A stretch of 64,000 nt of DNA. Origin: Allacma fusca. Lineage: Eukaryota; Arthropoda; Collembola; Symphypleona; Sminthuridae. Location of the stretch: positions 34,513,632 through 34,577,631 of the forward strand of contig OX359246.1 in the NCBI GenBank assembly GCA_947179485.1, written 5' to 3'. Under the pieces are notes generated by a model. The model was given only the letters and a program-made list of their open reading frames with translations. It made no database searches and was not told where the DNA came from. The translations under genes were made by a program, and so were the position numbers. Shown here piece after piece: positions 21,141 through 30,714 of this stretch (within the stretch, counting starts at the first letter, position 1; each line of letters opens with the position of its first letter).

Positions 21141-21565
21141 AAAAACAAATTTGAAGGTACTCCGAATCCGGTTTGTGATAAAGATAATAAAAGTAAGGGA
21201 CAAATATTTGACTTTGAATTTATTTGACGTCACCAGATTTTACACATGGTCAGTTGCGTGTGGCATTTTCTAGAGCTACGTCGGGGAGAAAAGTAAAATT
21301 CAAAATTGCTGATACCGACTAGCAAGGTAAATCAACTGAGGCGAGTAACTCAATATTTACTACCAACGCTTAGGGAGCTTTTTGATGGTTAAGTTACATG
21401 AATTGACTTCATGCGGGACTAACTCCTAGCCGCGATATACGGATTAAACATTGGACATGGGCAGGCCCTTGGGAATTTTGCCAAGAGCGATTAACCAGGA
21501 TTTTTTGGTGTGATGTAATGTAAACTATTTGAAATGAGTCGTTTTACTGAAATGTAATCCTCTTA

Positions 21566-21604
21566 TACTAGATTAAACTGCCCTGCGAAGCGGGCTACCT
21601 TTCT
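21566..21604 (+). repeat. Solo Helitron-like end
   Basis: TCTTATACTAGATTAAACTG, then CCCTGCGAAGCGGG and CTTTCTAGT. The 5' TC, the hairpin box and the CTAG-T end are packed into about 46 bp, as if the two ends of such an element were joined by deletion of the body. Confidence 0.4.
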
Positions 21605-21609
21605 AGTCG

Positions 21610-21678
21610 TACAATATTAAGCAATTTTAGATTATCACCATACATTAAAGCGTTAATCTAAAATTGCTTAATATTGTA
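21610..21678. repeat. Perfect 25-bp inverted repeat with 19-nt loop
   Basis: Left arm 21610-21634 (ACAATATTAAGCAATTTTAG core) is the exact inverse of 21654-21678. The loop is 19 nt. It could be a minimal MITE or a structured RNA if transcribed. Confidence 0.8.
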
Positions 21679-21714
21679 TAGAGCTTCCAAAAGACTGACC
21701 GCAGCTGGTACAGC

Positions 21715-21779
21715 CGAGAAGCAGAGCGAGCTGAAAAAGCTCTCCTCTGCGACAATGTTTTAGCTCGCTCTGCTTCTCG
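21715..21779. repeat. Perfect 18-bp GC-rich inverted repeat
   Basis: CGAGAAGCAGAGCGAGCT at 21715-21732 and its exact inverse at 21762-21779, separated by 29 nt. The right arm continues into the 21,757-21,836 segment that is inverted relative to 18,955-19,036. Confidence 0.8.
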
Positions 21780-22029
21780 TCTTGTCGGCTTGCTTGCTGT
21801 GTATACCACCGGCTTGATTGGCTATATAGTGAAATAGTATACTACATACTTAGTGGCTGGCTTTATAGTGAAATGAGCGCGCCAAGCTTTAAATTAACAC
21901 ATAACAGCAGTTTTCGGTCGGTAATATAGAGATACCCCATTTTCACACGTTCCTACTCACTTATAAACTTACTTCTGGTGTTTTAATTTGAGCAAGCAAA
22001 ACATTCTTTAGGTTTGAGTTAATGTGTGT

Positions 22030-22480
22030 CAAAACGAGATACGTTCTAAGACGGGACGATAAAAAACAGGACGGGATAGGTAAAAATGAGTAGGACGGGA
22101 CGGAAAATTCATGCAAGAATAGTGGATACAGACAGACGGGACGGGCTGATCAAATGACATAAGACGGACGCAAACGGTTACAATAAATACTTAGTACTTT
22201 GTTAGAAAAGACTAGGCTAGACGAGACCAGTTAAGTTTAAACGATGTTTCCTTTTTATTTCAAAAAGTGGCTTCGAACGACTGTTACTGCGTGCACAAAC
22301 TCGGGGGTCATTCATCCAATTTGTGTGGTACGGAGAGATATGGGATAGGTGAGGGACAAGAATCGGATAGGGACGTTATTTATGAGCTACAAATAAGATA
22401 TGGAACGGAGGGGACTTGAGAGGGAGCTCATTTGATTAGATACGGACGGGATAGCTACATGTGTTAAAAGACGTACCAGA
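22030..22480. repeat. Degenerate GACGGGACGG array
   Basis: Recurring ACGGGACG, GGACGGGATAG and GACGGGCTGA motifs over about 450 bp with no coding frame. A decayed simple repeat. Confidence 0.5.
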
Positions 22481-23219
22481 GATATGAACGATCCCTATAG
22501 GGATTTTGAAACACATTAGTTTGAGTCTTTTGAGCTTGTGAAGCTTTTAGCTTCACTTTTTATTCTTGCATATACCTGCTGTTTATATCAGTTCTTCAAT
22601 AATCTTTAAAATGTATAAGTAATTATATATAACATGTATATAATTATTATTCATAAGATTCCCCAGGAACCGGACTGTCCGTAGCTGTAGAGAGCAATTT
22701 TATACGTTTATTGATGCTCGGAAATATATACAACCATTAGCGATTGAGTCTGTTTTTTGAGAACGGCCATTCCCATAGTGAAACATTTTTTTGGAATATG
22801 TACATATAATGTACATATATGTAGTGTAAATGGTGCGGGTAATATTGAGACCAAATATGAATGGTCTACAGCCAACCAATCCCGAATTATTTAAAAAACA
22901 ATTTGGGACTAGTTGAGTTGGGACACGGTCCCAAGGAATGGTGCGTGATAGGGCTTTGTATTTACATCTAAGGCGCCACCTGTGTATTACTTGGGCAGCA
23001 ACTTCCTTACGTCTACAACAGCTACCCCTCCCCACGAGTGTACTAATGCGGGGTAAATGGTCCCTTCGTGCCCCCATAGTTTACCGCCTGGGTCCTGACT
23101 TATTTTGATACAAATCCTTCCGAGATTTAACAGGGTTAATGTCATATTCGGAACTTAAAATGTGCACAACGCCTTACATATGTGTGTATATAAATTACCC
23201 GCTTCGGATTTCCTCTGAT
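22481..23219. other. Intergenic stretch, no supported gene
   Basis: Contains a 125-codon minus-strand open frame (23,077-22,700) without recognisable domains. Its basic, tryptophan-poor composition and lack of context make it unlikely to be a gene. Confidence 0.4.
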
Positions 23220-23420
23220 TTGACTGCCGCAGCATACCTCGGCAAAAATTTTGAACTCGAACTCGCACTAAGTTAAACGTGTGGAAGGTCTCTAAGCCTC
23301 GAACTCACTGAGGCACTGAACTCTATGTAATTCTTTGCCTCGAACTCGAACTCGGAGGCTCGTTTATTACCCTTTGGAGCTCAGCCTCGAACTCACCTAA
23401 GCCTCAATTTCTAGTTTCGT
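23220..23420. repeat. Degenerate CTCGAACTC array
   Basis: CCTCGAACTC / GCCTCGAACTCGAACTCGG motifs repeat about eight times. Noncoding. Confidence 0.55.
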
Positions 23421-23543
23421 GAAGCAAGTATACTGCCATTTAAATACATCAATTCAATTAAAAACATTTTTTTACCACGTATTTTTTTTATTTCAACTCT
23501 TTGAAATAATAATAAGAACGGAAGTAAAATCCTAACTACTAAA

Positions 23544-23821
23544 TTGAAAGAGTGGGCCGTCTTCGTCTTGGTGTAACACGAATTTGAGATTCAAATTTCC
23601 GCGAGCTTTTTTATTGGCTGAGCCAGCAATAACTGGCTAAATAAATTATTTAAATAAATTTTTTAAATTAAAAAAATAATAATAAAATTAATTTTTTTTA
23701 AATAAAAAAAAATATTAAAATTATTTTTTTTATTAAAAAAAAATTAAAGCATTATGCAGTAGCAAGGGCGGCGACATAGCCACAGGCAGCCGTCTACCAC
23801 CAAGACGGTCCACTCTTTCAA
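23544..23821 (+). mobile_element. MITE-like element with terminal inverted repeats
   Basis: Left end TTGAAAGAGTGGGCCGTCTT and right end inverse ACGGTCCACTCTTTCAA, with CACCAAGACGG-type matches extending to about 26 bp. The 278-bp body has an A/T-only low-complexity core (23,640-23,750) and a GAGCCAGCAATAACTGGCT motif that recurs at about 23,990. Confidence 0.65.
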
Positions 23822-24235
23822 GTTAATAGAGAGAATAATAATTATTATTTTTAAAACATTATTAAAGCAAAATTAAATTAAAAATCACCGTACGTTAGTC
23901 TAAACTCTTACTAGGGTTGTGCTAATATTATGCTATTGTATGTATAAGTACAACTATTTACTGCCTCCCAAATTTACATTTGCCTCGCTGAGCCAGCAAT
24001 TATTGCTGGCTGTGCAGTGCTCCTAGTATCCTTTATACTAATTTTAAAGTGATTGTCATGATGGTGCCAGTCGTCACTTTATACATGACATGTTGAGGGA
24101 TAGTGGCTAATTTTTTTCTTTCATTCATGAAAATAATGTTTTAATTTTTATACTAAAAACTTAACAAAAATATTTTTATTTTTAAAAGAACAAAATACTA
24201 AACTTTGATTTTATTCATTTTTTGTACAAATGAAA

Positions 24236-24665
24236 AAAATGAACTTCTATTCTTTTTTAACATTTTTTTTGTTTACTTGGACATACTTAAGTTATAGTAA
24301 CCAAGTGTTACTACAATTTAATCCTGTTCAAGTCAGCAAAACATAATGTCATTTAAGATTACAAACCAGAAAAAATTAAAGAGAAAAGAAATAATGCAAT
24401 GCTAAAAACATTACCAACAAAGTTACTTTCTTGCATCTTGGAATAATTGTGAGTGGTTAATTCGAATCATGCACCACTTGCTTATTGTGCACGCCTTTGA
24501 ATATTTAGTACAGTTTGGGTAATACGATCATTCACAATCTTTCAACTACCACAATTAAATTCTAACTTTGAATATGAGAGTAAGTAGAGTATAAGAGTAA
24601 CTTTGGGGTCCATCAACACGTCAGACATAAAATTAATTAAAATGAATTACTATCATGCATTTACA
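24236..24665 (+). repeat. Dispersed repeat family, copy 1
   Basis: Shares ordered blocks with 25,796-26,225, including CTATTCTTTTTTAACATTTT, GTTTACTTGGACA, TTAATCCTGTTCAAGTCA, CACCTTTGAATATT-like and AGTAGAGTATAAGAGTAACT. Copies differ by many substitutions and small gaps. No coding capacity. Confidence 0.75.
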
Positions 24666-25795
24666 GCGTTCTGGATTACTAAAAACATTGCCACTTTCGT
24701 GGTCAAATGTTAGAGTCTTTAATAGCTAATATTTTGTGGTAAATTCTAATAATTTTAATAATGTGTTCCAGCAAAAATGAATATAAACAAGGGCAATTTC
24801 AATTTTGCAAACATTCGTTCAGGTTAAATAATTTAACTACCATTTTATAAGTACCCTGTACAGCACCTATTTACTAAATAGCATTTAAATATTTTCAAAA
24901 AACATGTATGCCACGGAAAAGTTTGAGAGCAATTCTAAAATTTATTCTTTGAGTACCGACTTCACGTATTAAAAGGGGAGGCTTGAGGTTTTATAAATCA
25001 GCTAATCCTATTTTGACCAAGTGGCAATGTTGCTAGAGTAAATAGGATGCTTTTAGTTTTCACAAGAGTAGGTTTTATATCTAGCTACTCGGCCAGTTCC
25101 ATTCGATGTTTAATTGTGACTACAGATAAACTTAATACCCGAAGTTTTCCAAGATGACGAAAGTAATATCATCTGCTTGCAGGAACCAATCAGCATCGTC
25201 CAAGTGATGGAGGGCATTCCTTATTAACTATTAATATTATCATTATTATTATTAATTGCTTATGTAGGTCAGTGACGGGGAACTTTGAATAACATAAATA
25301 ATCAAATAAATAGAAAGGCCTTTCCGCATGGATTCTGAAGGCCTTTGTTATTTTTTTGTACCCTGGCCGGACCATAGTTGACCCCCCTAAAATTCATATA
25401 GGTTTAAAAAAAAATTAAATTTAACTTACCTTTGCAAGGAAAGTAATGAAAAAAATTATATATACATCTATTAATAAGCGACGAAACTGGTTTCTCTCAC
25501 AGATTTTACCCAATCGAAACAGATTAGAGGTTTAAAGGATCCATTGAATTTATTTAAACGAAGAACAGCCTTATATGTAAAAACGGCTTAATTATATTAT
25601 TAAGTTTAATATTTTTTATGATTGCAATCCCACCATACCATTGCAATCCCAGTGTTCCCATCCACCTTGGTGGATGGCTTGCATGCTAATTTTAATGTTA
25701 ATGTTGAAGCATGGCGGTTCATTTTGTTTCATTCTTTAAAAAAATGCGTTGATTTTTATTTTAAAGAAATTATTATTTTTGCTGAAATGAAAGAA
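24666..25795. other. Intergenic stretch between repeat copies
   Basis: AT-rich, no gene recognised. A 61-codon minus-strand frame at 25,375-25,190 is not convincing. Confidence 0.4.
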
Positions 25796-26225
25796 ATATG
25801 AACACCTATTCTTTTTTAACATTTTTTTGTTTACTTGGACAAGCTTAAGTTACAGTAACCAAGTGAGTATTACTGCAACTTAATCCTGTTCAAGTCAACA
25901 CAAAAGAATGCCATTTTAGATTACAAAGCAGAAAAAATTGAAAAAGAGAAAAGAAATACCAATAATAATATCTTGCATATTGGAATGTGTATAGTTAATT
26001 CGAATCAACTACCACTTGCTTATTGTGTACGCCTTTGAATATTAGTACTGTTTCGCTAATATGGTCTGTCATCATATTTTAACCACCACGATTAAATTCT
26101 AACTTTGGAATGGAGAGTACATAAGTAGAGTATAAGAGTAACTTTGGGGTCAACCAATACGTGTCAGACATACAATTAATTAAAAAAATGAAGCTATTGA
26201 CAGCGTTCTGGATTATTAAAAAATA
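25796..26225 (+). repeat. Dispersed repeat family, copy 2
   Basis: Direct-orientation relative of 24,236-24,665, starting about 1.56 kb further right. It continues into ACAGCGTTCTGGATTATTAA, also found after copy 1 (ACAGCGTTCTGGATTACTAA). Confidence 0.75.
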
Positions 26226-26384
26226 CCCTTTACTGGTCAAAAATCGAGTAAATAATCCATTTTTGTAAGCCAAGATTGAAAGTTTCTCGTCCATGTGAAT
26301 AAAATCTCCAAAGCGTAGCCAACGATCACTCGCATTTACTTGACTGACTCATTTAACCATACTAATAATAATAATTACCTCGCT

Positions 26385-26560
26385 CAATTATCCACTGTGT
26401 ACACCTTTGAATATTTAGTAAAATGTGGCTAATATAATCAGTCATCATCTTTTATCCACCACAAATTAATTTTAACTTTGGGTTAATTGCCTATCAACAC
26501 ATGTCAGGCATACAATTAATAAAAATGTAATGTTGAATTGCGTCTTGGAATCAAAGCGTT
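26385..26560 (+). repeat. Dispersed repeat family, partial copy 3
   Basis: Contains ACACCTTTGAATATTTAGTA, ATCAGTCATCATCTTTTA and GTCAGGCATACAATTAAT, matching the second half of copies 1 and 2 in order. Confidence 0.65.
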
Positions 26561-26911
26561 CATTGCAATATTTTGCAATCAATTCTAATAATTTTAGTAA
26601 AGTTGTCCATTTTGATTCTACCATGCGGAAAAAAATCATGAGTTGTGGAATATATATTTGAGATAGCCCATTTTTTAATATTCGGATTGGTAAGGTTGTA
26701 ATAAAATATATCATTTTTCGTGTTTTTTCGGTTTTTTGACCTTTCTATCGGGATTTAGATTTAAAAAATTTCTTGGAATTGTTTTCATCTAATTCTGCAT
26801 CTGATAGGCCCCTGTAAAAAAGTTTCAAAAAATAGTGATTTTCACGGTGGCCGTTTTCAAAAAAACAGACTCGATTCCAGTTATTATAACTGCGGATATA
26901 TGTATGTATAC

Positions 26912-27460
26912 TGTTAACCGATATTTAGTTTTGTAACTTTTAATACATGTAAAAACAACATCAGCATACATAACTATACTACCTAATTGTAAAGTTTCCA
27001 TGAAAGTGCGTTAGGTACTTGCCCTAACTAAATATTATTGGTTCAAACTAAAACTTTTGTGAATACTGGAGGTGGGCACATTTGTGCTCACCTCCGTATA
27101 AAACTTCGTGCCTCCGTAGGTACGAGAGGAGAGTAACATCAGATCTTGAGCAAAGCAGAGCAAGGGAATGCGTGTGAGACTCTGACTGTGTATCAAATCT
27201 ACGCACTATAAATAAAAACTCTATACTGTGAGAATAACTCCTTATACGTGCTTACGCATCTTATTTTTGTATCTTCCATACGTTGAGACTAACTCCCGAA
27301 ATCCCTCACTCAAAGCAAGTGCCTCTCTACCGTCTACATTTCCCCATCATCTCGACTCTCACTCTCAATTCCATTTACATTTCCCATATTAGTTCCATAA
27401 TCAGCTCTTCATTACATTTTCCTCATTACGAACCATTAAACCACAAATTATAACTTAACA
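26912..27460 (+). repeat. 5' LTR
   Basis: TATAAAA at 27097-27103 is a likely promoter, and AATAAA at 27211-27216 a likely poly(A) signal. The last A is also the A of an ATG reaching into the primer-binding site. Confidence 0.95.
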
Positions 27461-27478
27461 TGGTGAAAGTGCGGGTTT
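27461..27478 (+). other. Candidate tRNA primer-binding site
   Basis: TGGTGAAAGTGCGGGTTT directly abuts the 5' LTR and starts with TGG, complementary to a tRNA CCA end. I cannot name the tRNA without a search. Confidence 0.6.
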
Positions 27479-27538
27479 CGACGTCTCTCAAAAACTCAGG
27501 TTCGTAAGCCCATAATAACAATTATTTTCCTCTATTTT

Positions 27539-30274
27539 TTGAACAATTTCTGTGCAAAACAAATACTTGTGGCGTCAGCCGCCGCCGAAGGCTATGCCCG
27601 ATTTTTCTATAAATTGTCTCAAATTCCCCCGTGCCACATGTCACCTCACGACATCCGATTTATTAGAGTAGTAGAACTCGATAACCACGCTGAATTCATC
27701 ATTTGTAACAACCAGAAATATATAGCTCTATTACTCAGTGAAGCTGCTCTCGTTGAGCTTACCTCTGAGGACCAAATACGTGCACGTGCCAAATATAGTC
27801 ATCTCTCATCTACAAGAGCACTATACCTTTACAAGTTTTACAAACTGTTTAAGCAAAAGCTGCCTCGATACGTGAACTCTGACATTGAACCACAACCAGT
27901 TGATAGAAGTGATATCAAAGTGATACGGAAGAACCCTTCACGCATCCCTAGATCCATCAATACTTCGACCACGACGCTGCCTGAAACCACCGTGGTGTCC
28001 GTCCCAGACGACATTCTCACCAGCGTCCCGTCCAGTGAAGGCGAATTTGACACCGAAGGACCAACACCGGAGCCCACAACACCTCTTGGAGGATTTGCCA
28101 GTTTCAACCCTAGTAGGACTTCCACTCCCGCTGTCTCTTCTGGTCCCGCAGATAACGATTCGATCTTCGTCACCACTCAATCAGTAAGTACAAACTTTAA
28201 TTTGTCTAACAATCATACTCTCACTGGCACTCCCGTCGCCCCCCACATACAACCCACGTCATCCAGGCTCTTCACTACCCGAGACTACCTTGAGGACATC
28301 TCACAAAAATTAGTGGACGACATAAAAACCAAGCAAGAAATCGACTCTTCAGGGACTAGCATCCTTACCTACGCCCACTACCAACAATTGCTGTATGATC
28401 TCAAGTTAACCACAGAAGTTACATCTGACGGTCACTTCCTCAACACCAGAGAAACATTTACTAGGATTGTAGCACGAATTCTCCGCATTTTTACACTTTG
28501 GCAAACAAACTCCACCGAATTTGCATCCATCATCGAAGAAATAGAGGACATACAAACTTCTTTATTGGCTTCCGAATTTTGCCCAACAGTGACTACAACT
28601 CCCGTCACAATAACTACTCCGTCCGTGTCCACCACTAAGACCCCTACTTTCGTTATCGAAACACACAGCTACACGCCTGTAATCCTCGCCTGGACAACAC
28701 GACTACAAGCTGAACAAAATTCCACTCAAGAACTTGCCCATCTTCTCAGTTACGCATATTACTTAGGCTTGGTACAAGAATTTAATCTCACATCCAAATA
28801 TACCCACAACCATTGTCATTTTTCCTCTCAGCAAGCCTACAAAGAAGGACTATTTCTCCTGGACCAGGAGTTCATTACCATTGCTACCCAGACCTATCCT
28901 GACATTTTTTCCGCTCCCGTCACTAATTCCGACAATCACACCAGTAATCATTCTCATACAGCTCCCCAGGACAATACCGCTGTCCTCATTCCCGACGTTG
29001 ACACCACCGCCGCGTACGACAGTGACAATCCTATCTACAATATTAACGTAAGCCCCCCACCTCAAACAGATTCAAACTCTGATTCAGGGTCACTCCACTC
29101 TGAATCTCTCCATTTCACCACTGCCACCAGCAGCTCTGCCTCTTCTCGTTCCACTTCTCCTATTCCAACTCCTCCACCTATTCCTACAATTATTCCTACG
29201 AAAAATCCTACGATGGACTACAACCGTTTCCTTTTCGATAAGCCGACTTATCCTTCCTCCAAAATTTCATCCGAAGAGCTTTCTGAATTCCTGTTAAGAT
29301 GCGACGACTTTTTCAACACATTTGTTACAGACGATAAAATGAAGAAATCGTATGTGTATCGTAAGCTTTCCGATGCTACTAAAACAGGCAAAGATTATTT
29401 GGCTCATTATTACAACCTCTCATCTACGTCCCGTCAAACGTATGCCCAGTTTAGAGACGAGATTTTGAATAAAATGCCCAGAGACATTCCCGACAGAAAG
29501 AGCAAACTTTTGGACGCCCTATCTATGACACCATACCCACATGAACCACCAACCAAATTCGTGTTAAGAGTTAAGTCTGCTGCAAGCACAGACTGGTCCA
29601 CTTTTCCAGAGGCCACTACAGTGAAAACATTGTTGGAAAAACTCGACACCACTGTCAAAATTTTCATCACAAGCAAGAATCTGATAATTAAAAACTTCAA
29701 TCATCTCTTAGATGCCCTACGCGACTATGAATCATGCACTACTCCCCATACGGACCACAGTGCTGTTACTCTCGCAACTCCAGTCCTTCCTTCATCATTG
29801 GAAAAAACCCTGGCCACGCTTCTCGAGAAAATAGAAAAATTGGAAGCTAAAGAAACTCCAATTATGGCAGTCACTCAACATGCTCAGCCACAGCGCTCAC
29901 AGTACAACAACTTTCAACCTGGACTAGGTTCTAACATTCAACGAACCTACACGTGTTACAAGTGTAACCAAACCGGCCACACAGCACGGTATTGCCCAAC
30001 TCAACATACTCAACCTCAACATACAGCTTCTCAATCCCCAGAAATTTGCGGTCGTTGCTCCCGTCCAGGCCATCATGCTAACCGTTGCAGACAACCCGTT
30101 GCTATACACTACCAACAATTTCCACAATATATGCAACGACGACGCGAAGAAAGACAACAGCAACTACAGAACCAGCCTTTAAACTCCAATGGGCAGGCTC
30201 CACAAGGCCTGCCCCGACGCCAGCTTCTGCCTATACAAGCTGCAGACCACCAAACCTCACAAGACAACCACTAA
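27539..30274 (+). CDS. gag: Gag of the Ty3/Gypsy element
   Basis: Structural protein packaging element RNA. The open frame covers about 900 codons. Its first half is a long Ser/Thr/Pro-rich region, unusual for Gypsy Gag. A capsid-like part follows after about residue 560, and two CCHC zinc knuckles lie near the C-terminus (CYKCNQTGHTARYC and CGRCSRPGHHANRC). The first codon of the open stretch is not ATG. Starts that fit are an in-frame ATG at HMSPHDIRF, or an ATG at 27460 overlapping the LTR end, joined through a possible 79-bp intron (27500-27578) that matches in phase. The frame stops at TAA 30272-30274, overlapping the protease frame. Confidence 0.88.
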   Translation: MNNFCAKQILVASAAAEGYARFFYKLSQIPPCHMSPHDIRFIRVVELDNHAEFIICNNQKYIALLLSEAALVELTSEDQIRARAKYSHLSSTRALYLYKFYKLFKQKLPRYVNSDIEPQPVDRSDIKVIRKNPSRIPRSINTSTTTLPETTVVSVPDDILTSVPSSEGEFDTEGPTPEPTTPLGGFASFNPSRTSTPAVSSGPADNDSIFVTTQSVSTNFNLSNNHTLTGTPVAPHIQPTSSRLFTTRDYLEDISQKLVDDIKTKQEIDSSGTSILTYAHYQQLLYDLKLTTEVTSDGHFLNTRETFTRIVARILRIFTLWQTNSTEFASIIEEIEDIQTSLLASEFCPTVTTTPVTITTPSVSTTKTPTFVIETHSYTPVILAWTTRLQAEQNSTQELAHLLSYAYYLGLVQEFNLTSKYTHNHCHFSSQQAYKEGLFLLDQEFITIATQTYPDIFSAPVTNSDNHTSNHSHTAPQDNTAVLIPDVDTTAAYDSDNPIYNINVSPPPQTDSNSDSGSLHSESLHFTTATSSSASSRSTSPIPTPPPIPTIIPTKNPTMDYNRFLFDKPTYPSSKISSEELSEFLLRCDDFFNTFVTDDKMKKSYVYRKLSDATKTGKDYLAHYYNLSSTSRQTYAQFRDEILNKMPRDIPDRKSKLLDALSMTPYPHEPPTKFVLRVKSAASTDWSTFPEATTVKTLLEKLDTTVKIFITSKNLIIKNFNHLLDALRDYESCTTPHTDHSAVTLATPVLPSSLEKTLATLLEKIEKLEAKETPIMAVTQHAQPQRSQYNNFQPGLGSNIQRTYTCYKCNQTGHTARYCPTQHTQPQHTASQSPEICGRCSRPGHHANRCRQPVAIHYQQFPQYMQRRREERQQQLQNQPLNSNGQAPQGLPRRQLLPIQAADHQTSQDNH

Positions 30275-30714
30275 TAATTCCTTCCATTACTACTCAATGT
30301 ACTACTAACATCAGTGTACACTCACTCTCCTGTTCCCTGAAAATCATTGTCAGTATAAACGGTGTGAACCTCCCGTGTCTTATCGACACAGGAGCAGCTG
30401 CTTCGCTGATCCATCCATCATATGTACCTCAAGGCACACACATCACCAAGACCAATCTCACACTCATAGATGCCTCAGGAAATCACATGCCCAATACAGG
30501 ACTCGCCCTTGTAAAAATCAAGATAGGAGACTGTACATTTTTACACCCTTTTATAATTGCTCCTTCCACAGCACTTCGCTGCATATTGGGAACAGACTTC
30601 TTATATTCTAAGGGAGGATTCCTTATCAACACTGAGAAAAATATCCTATTCAACAAATTCACAGGACACATCCCGTTAATTCATACTCTCGTACAACACG
30701 TGAAATGCACTTAG
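30085..30714 (+). CDS. Aspartic protease frame of the Ty3/Gypsy element
   Basis: Retroviral-type protease that matures Gag and Pol. Active-site LIDTGAAASLI (GAC at about 30384) and the later ILGTDFL (flap-distal motif) are both present. The frame is -1 relative to gag and overlaps its end by about 190 bp, so expression by -1 frameshifting is likely. I did not find a standard slippery heptamer. It ends with TAG at 30712-30714, eight bases into the open pol frame. Confidence 0.88.
   Translation: MQTTRCYTLPTISTIYATTTRRKTTATTEPAFKLQWAGSTRPAPTPASAYTSCRPPNLTRQPLIIPSITTQCTTNISVHSLSCSLKIIVSINGVNLPCLIDTGAAASLIHPSYVPQGTHITKTNLTLIDASGNHMPNTGLALVKIKIGDCTFLHPFIIAPSTALRCILGTDFLYSKGGFLINTEKNILFNKFTGHIPLIHTLVQHVKCT

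Noticed and set aside
22700-23077. 125-codon minus-strand open frame
   Set aside because: No domain, no neighbours, no splice or promoter context; lies in repeat-rich noncoding DNA.
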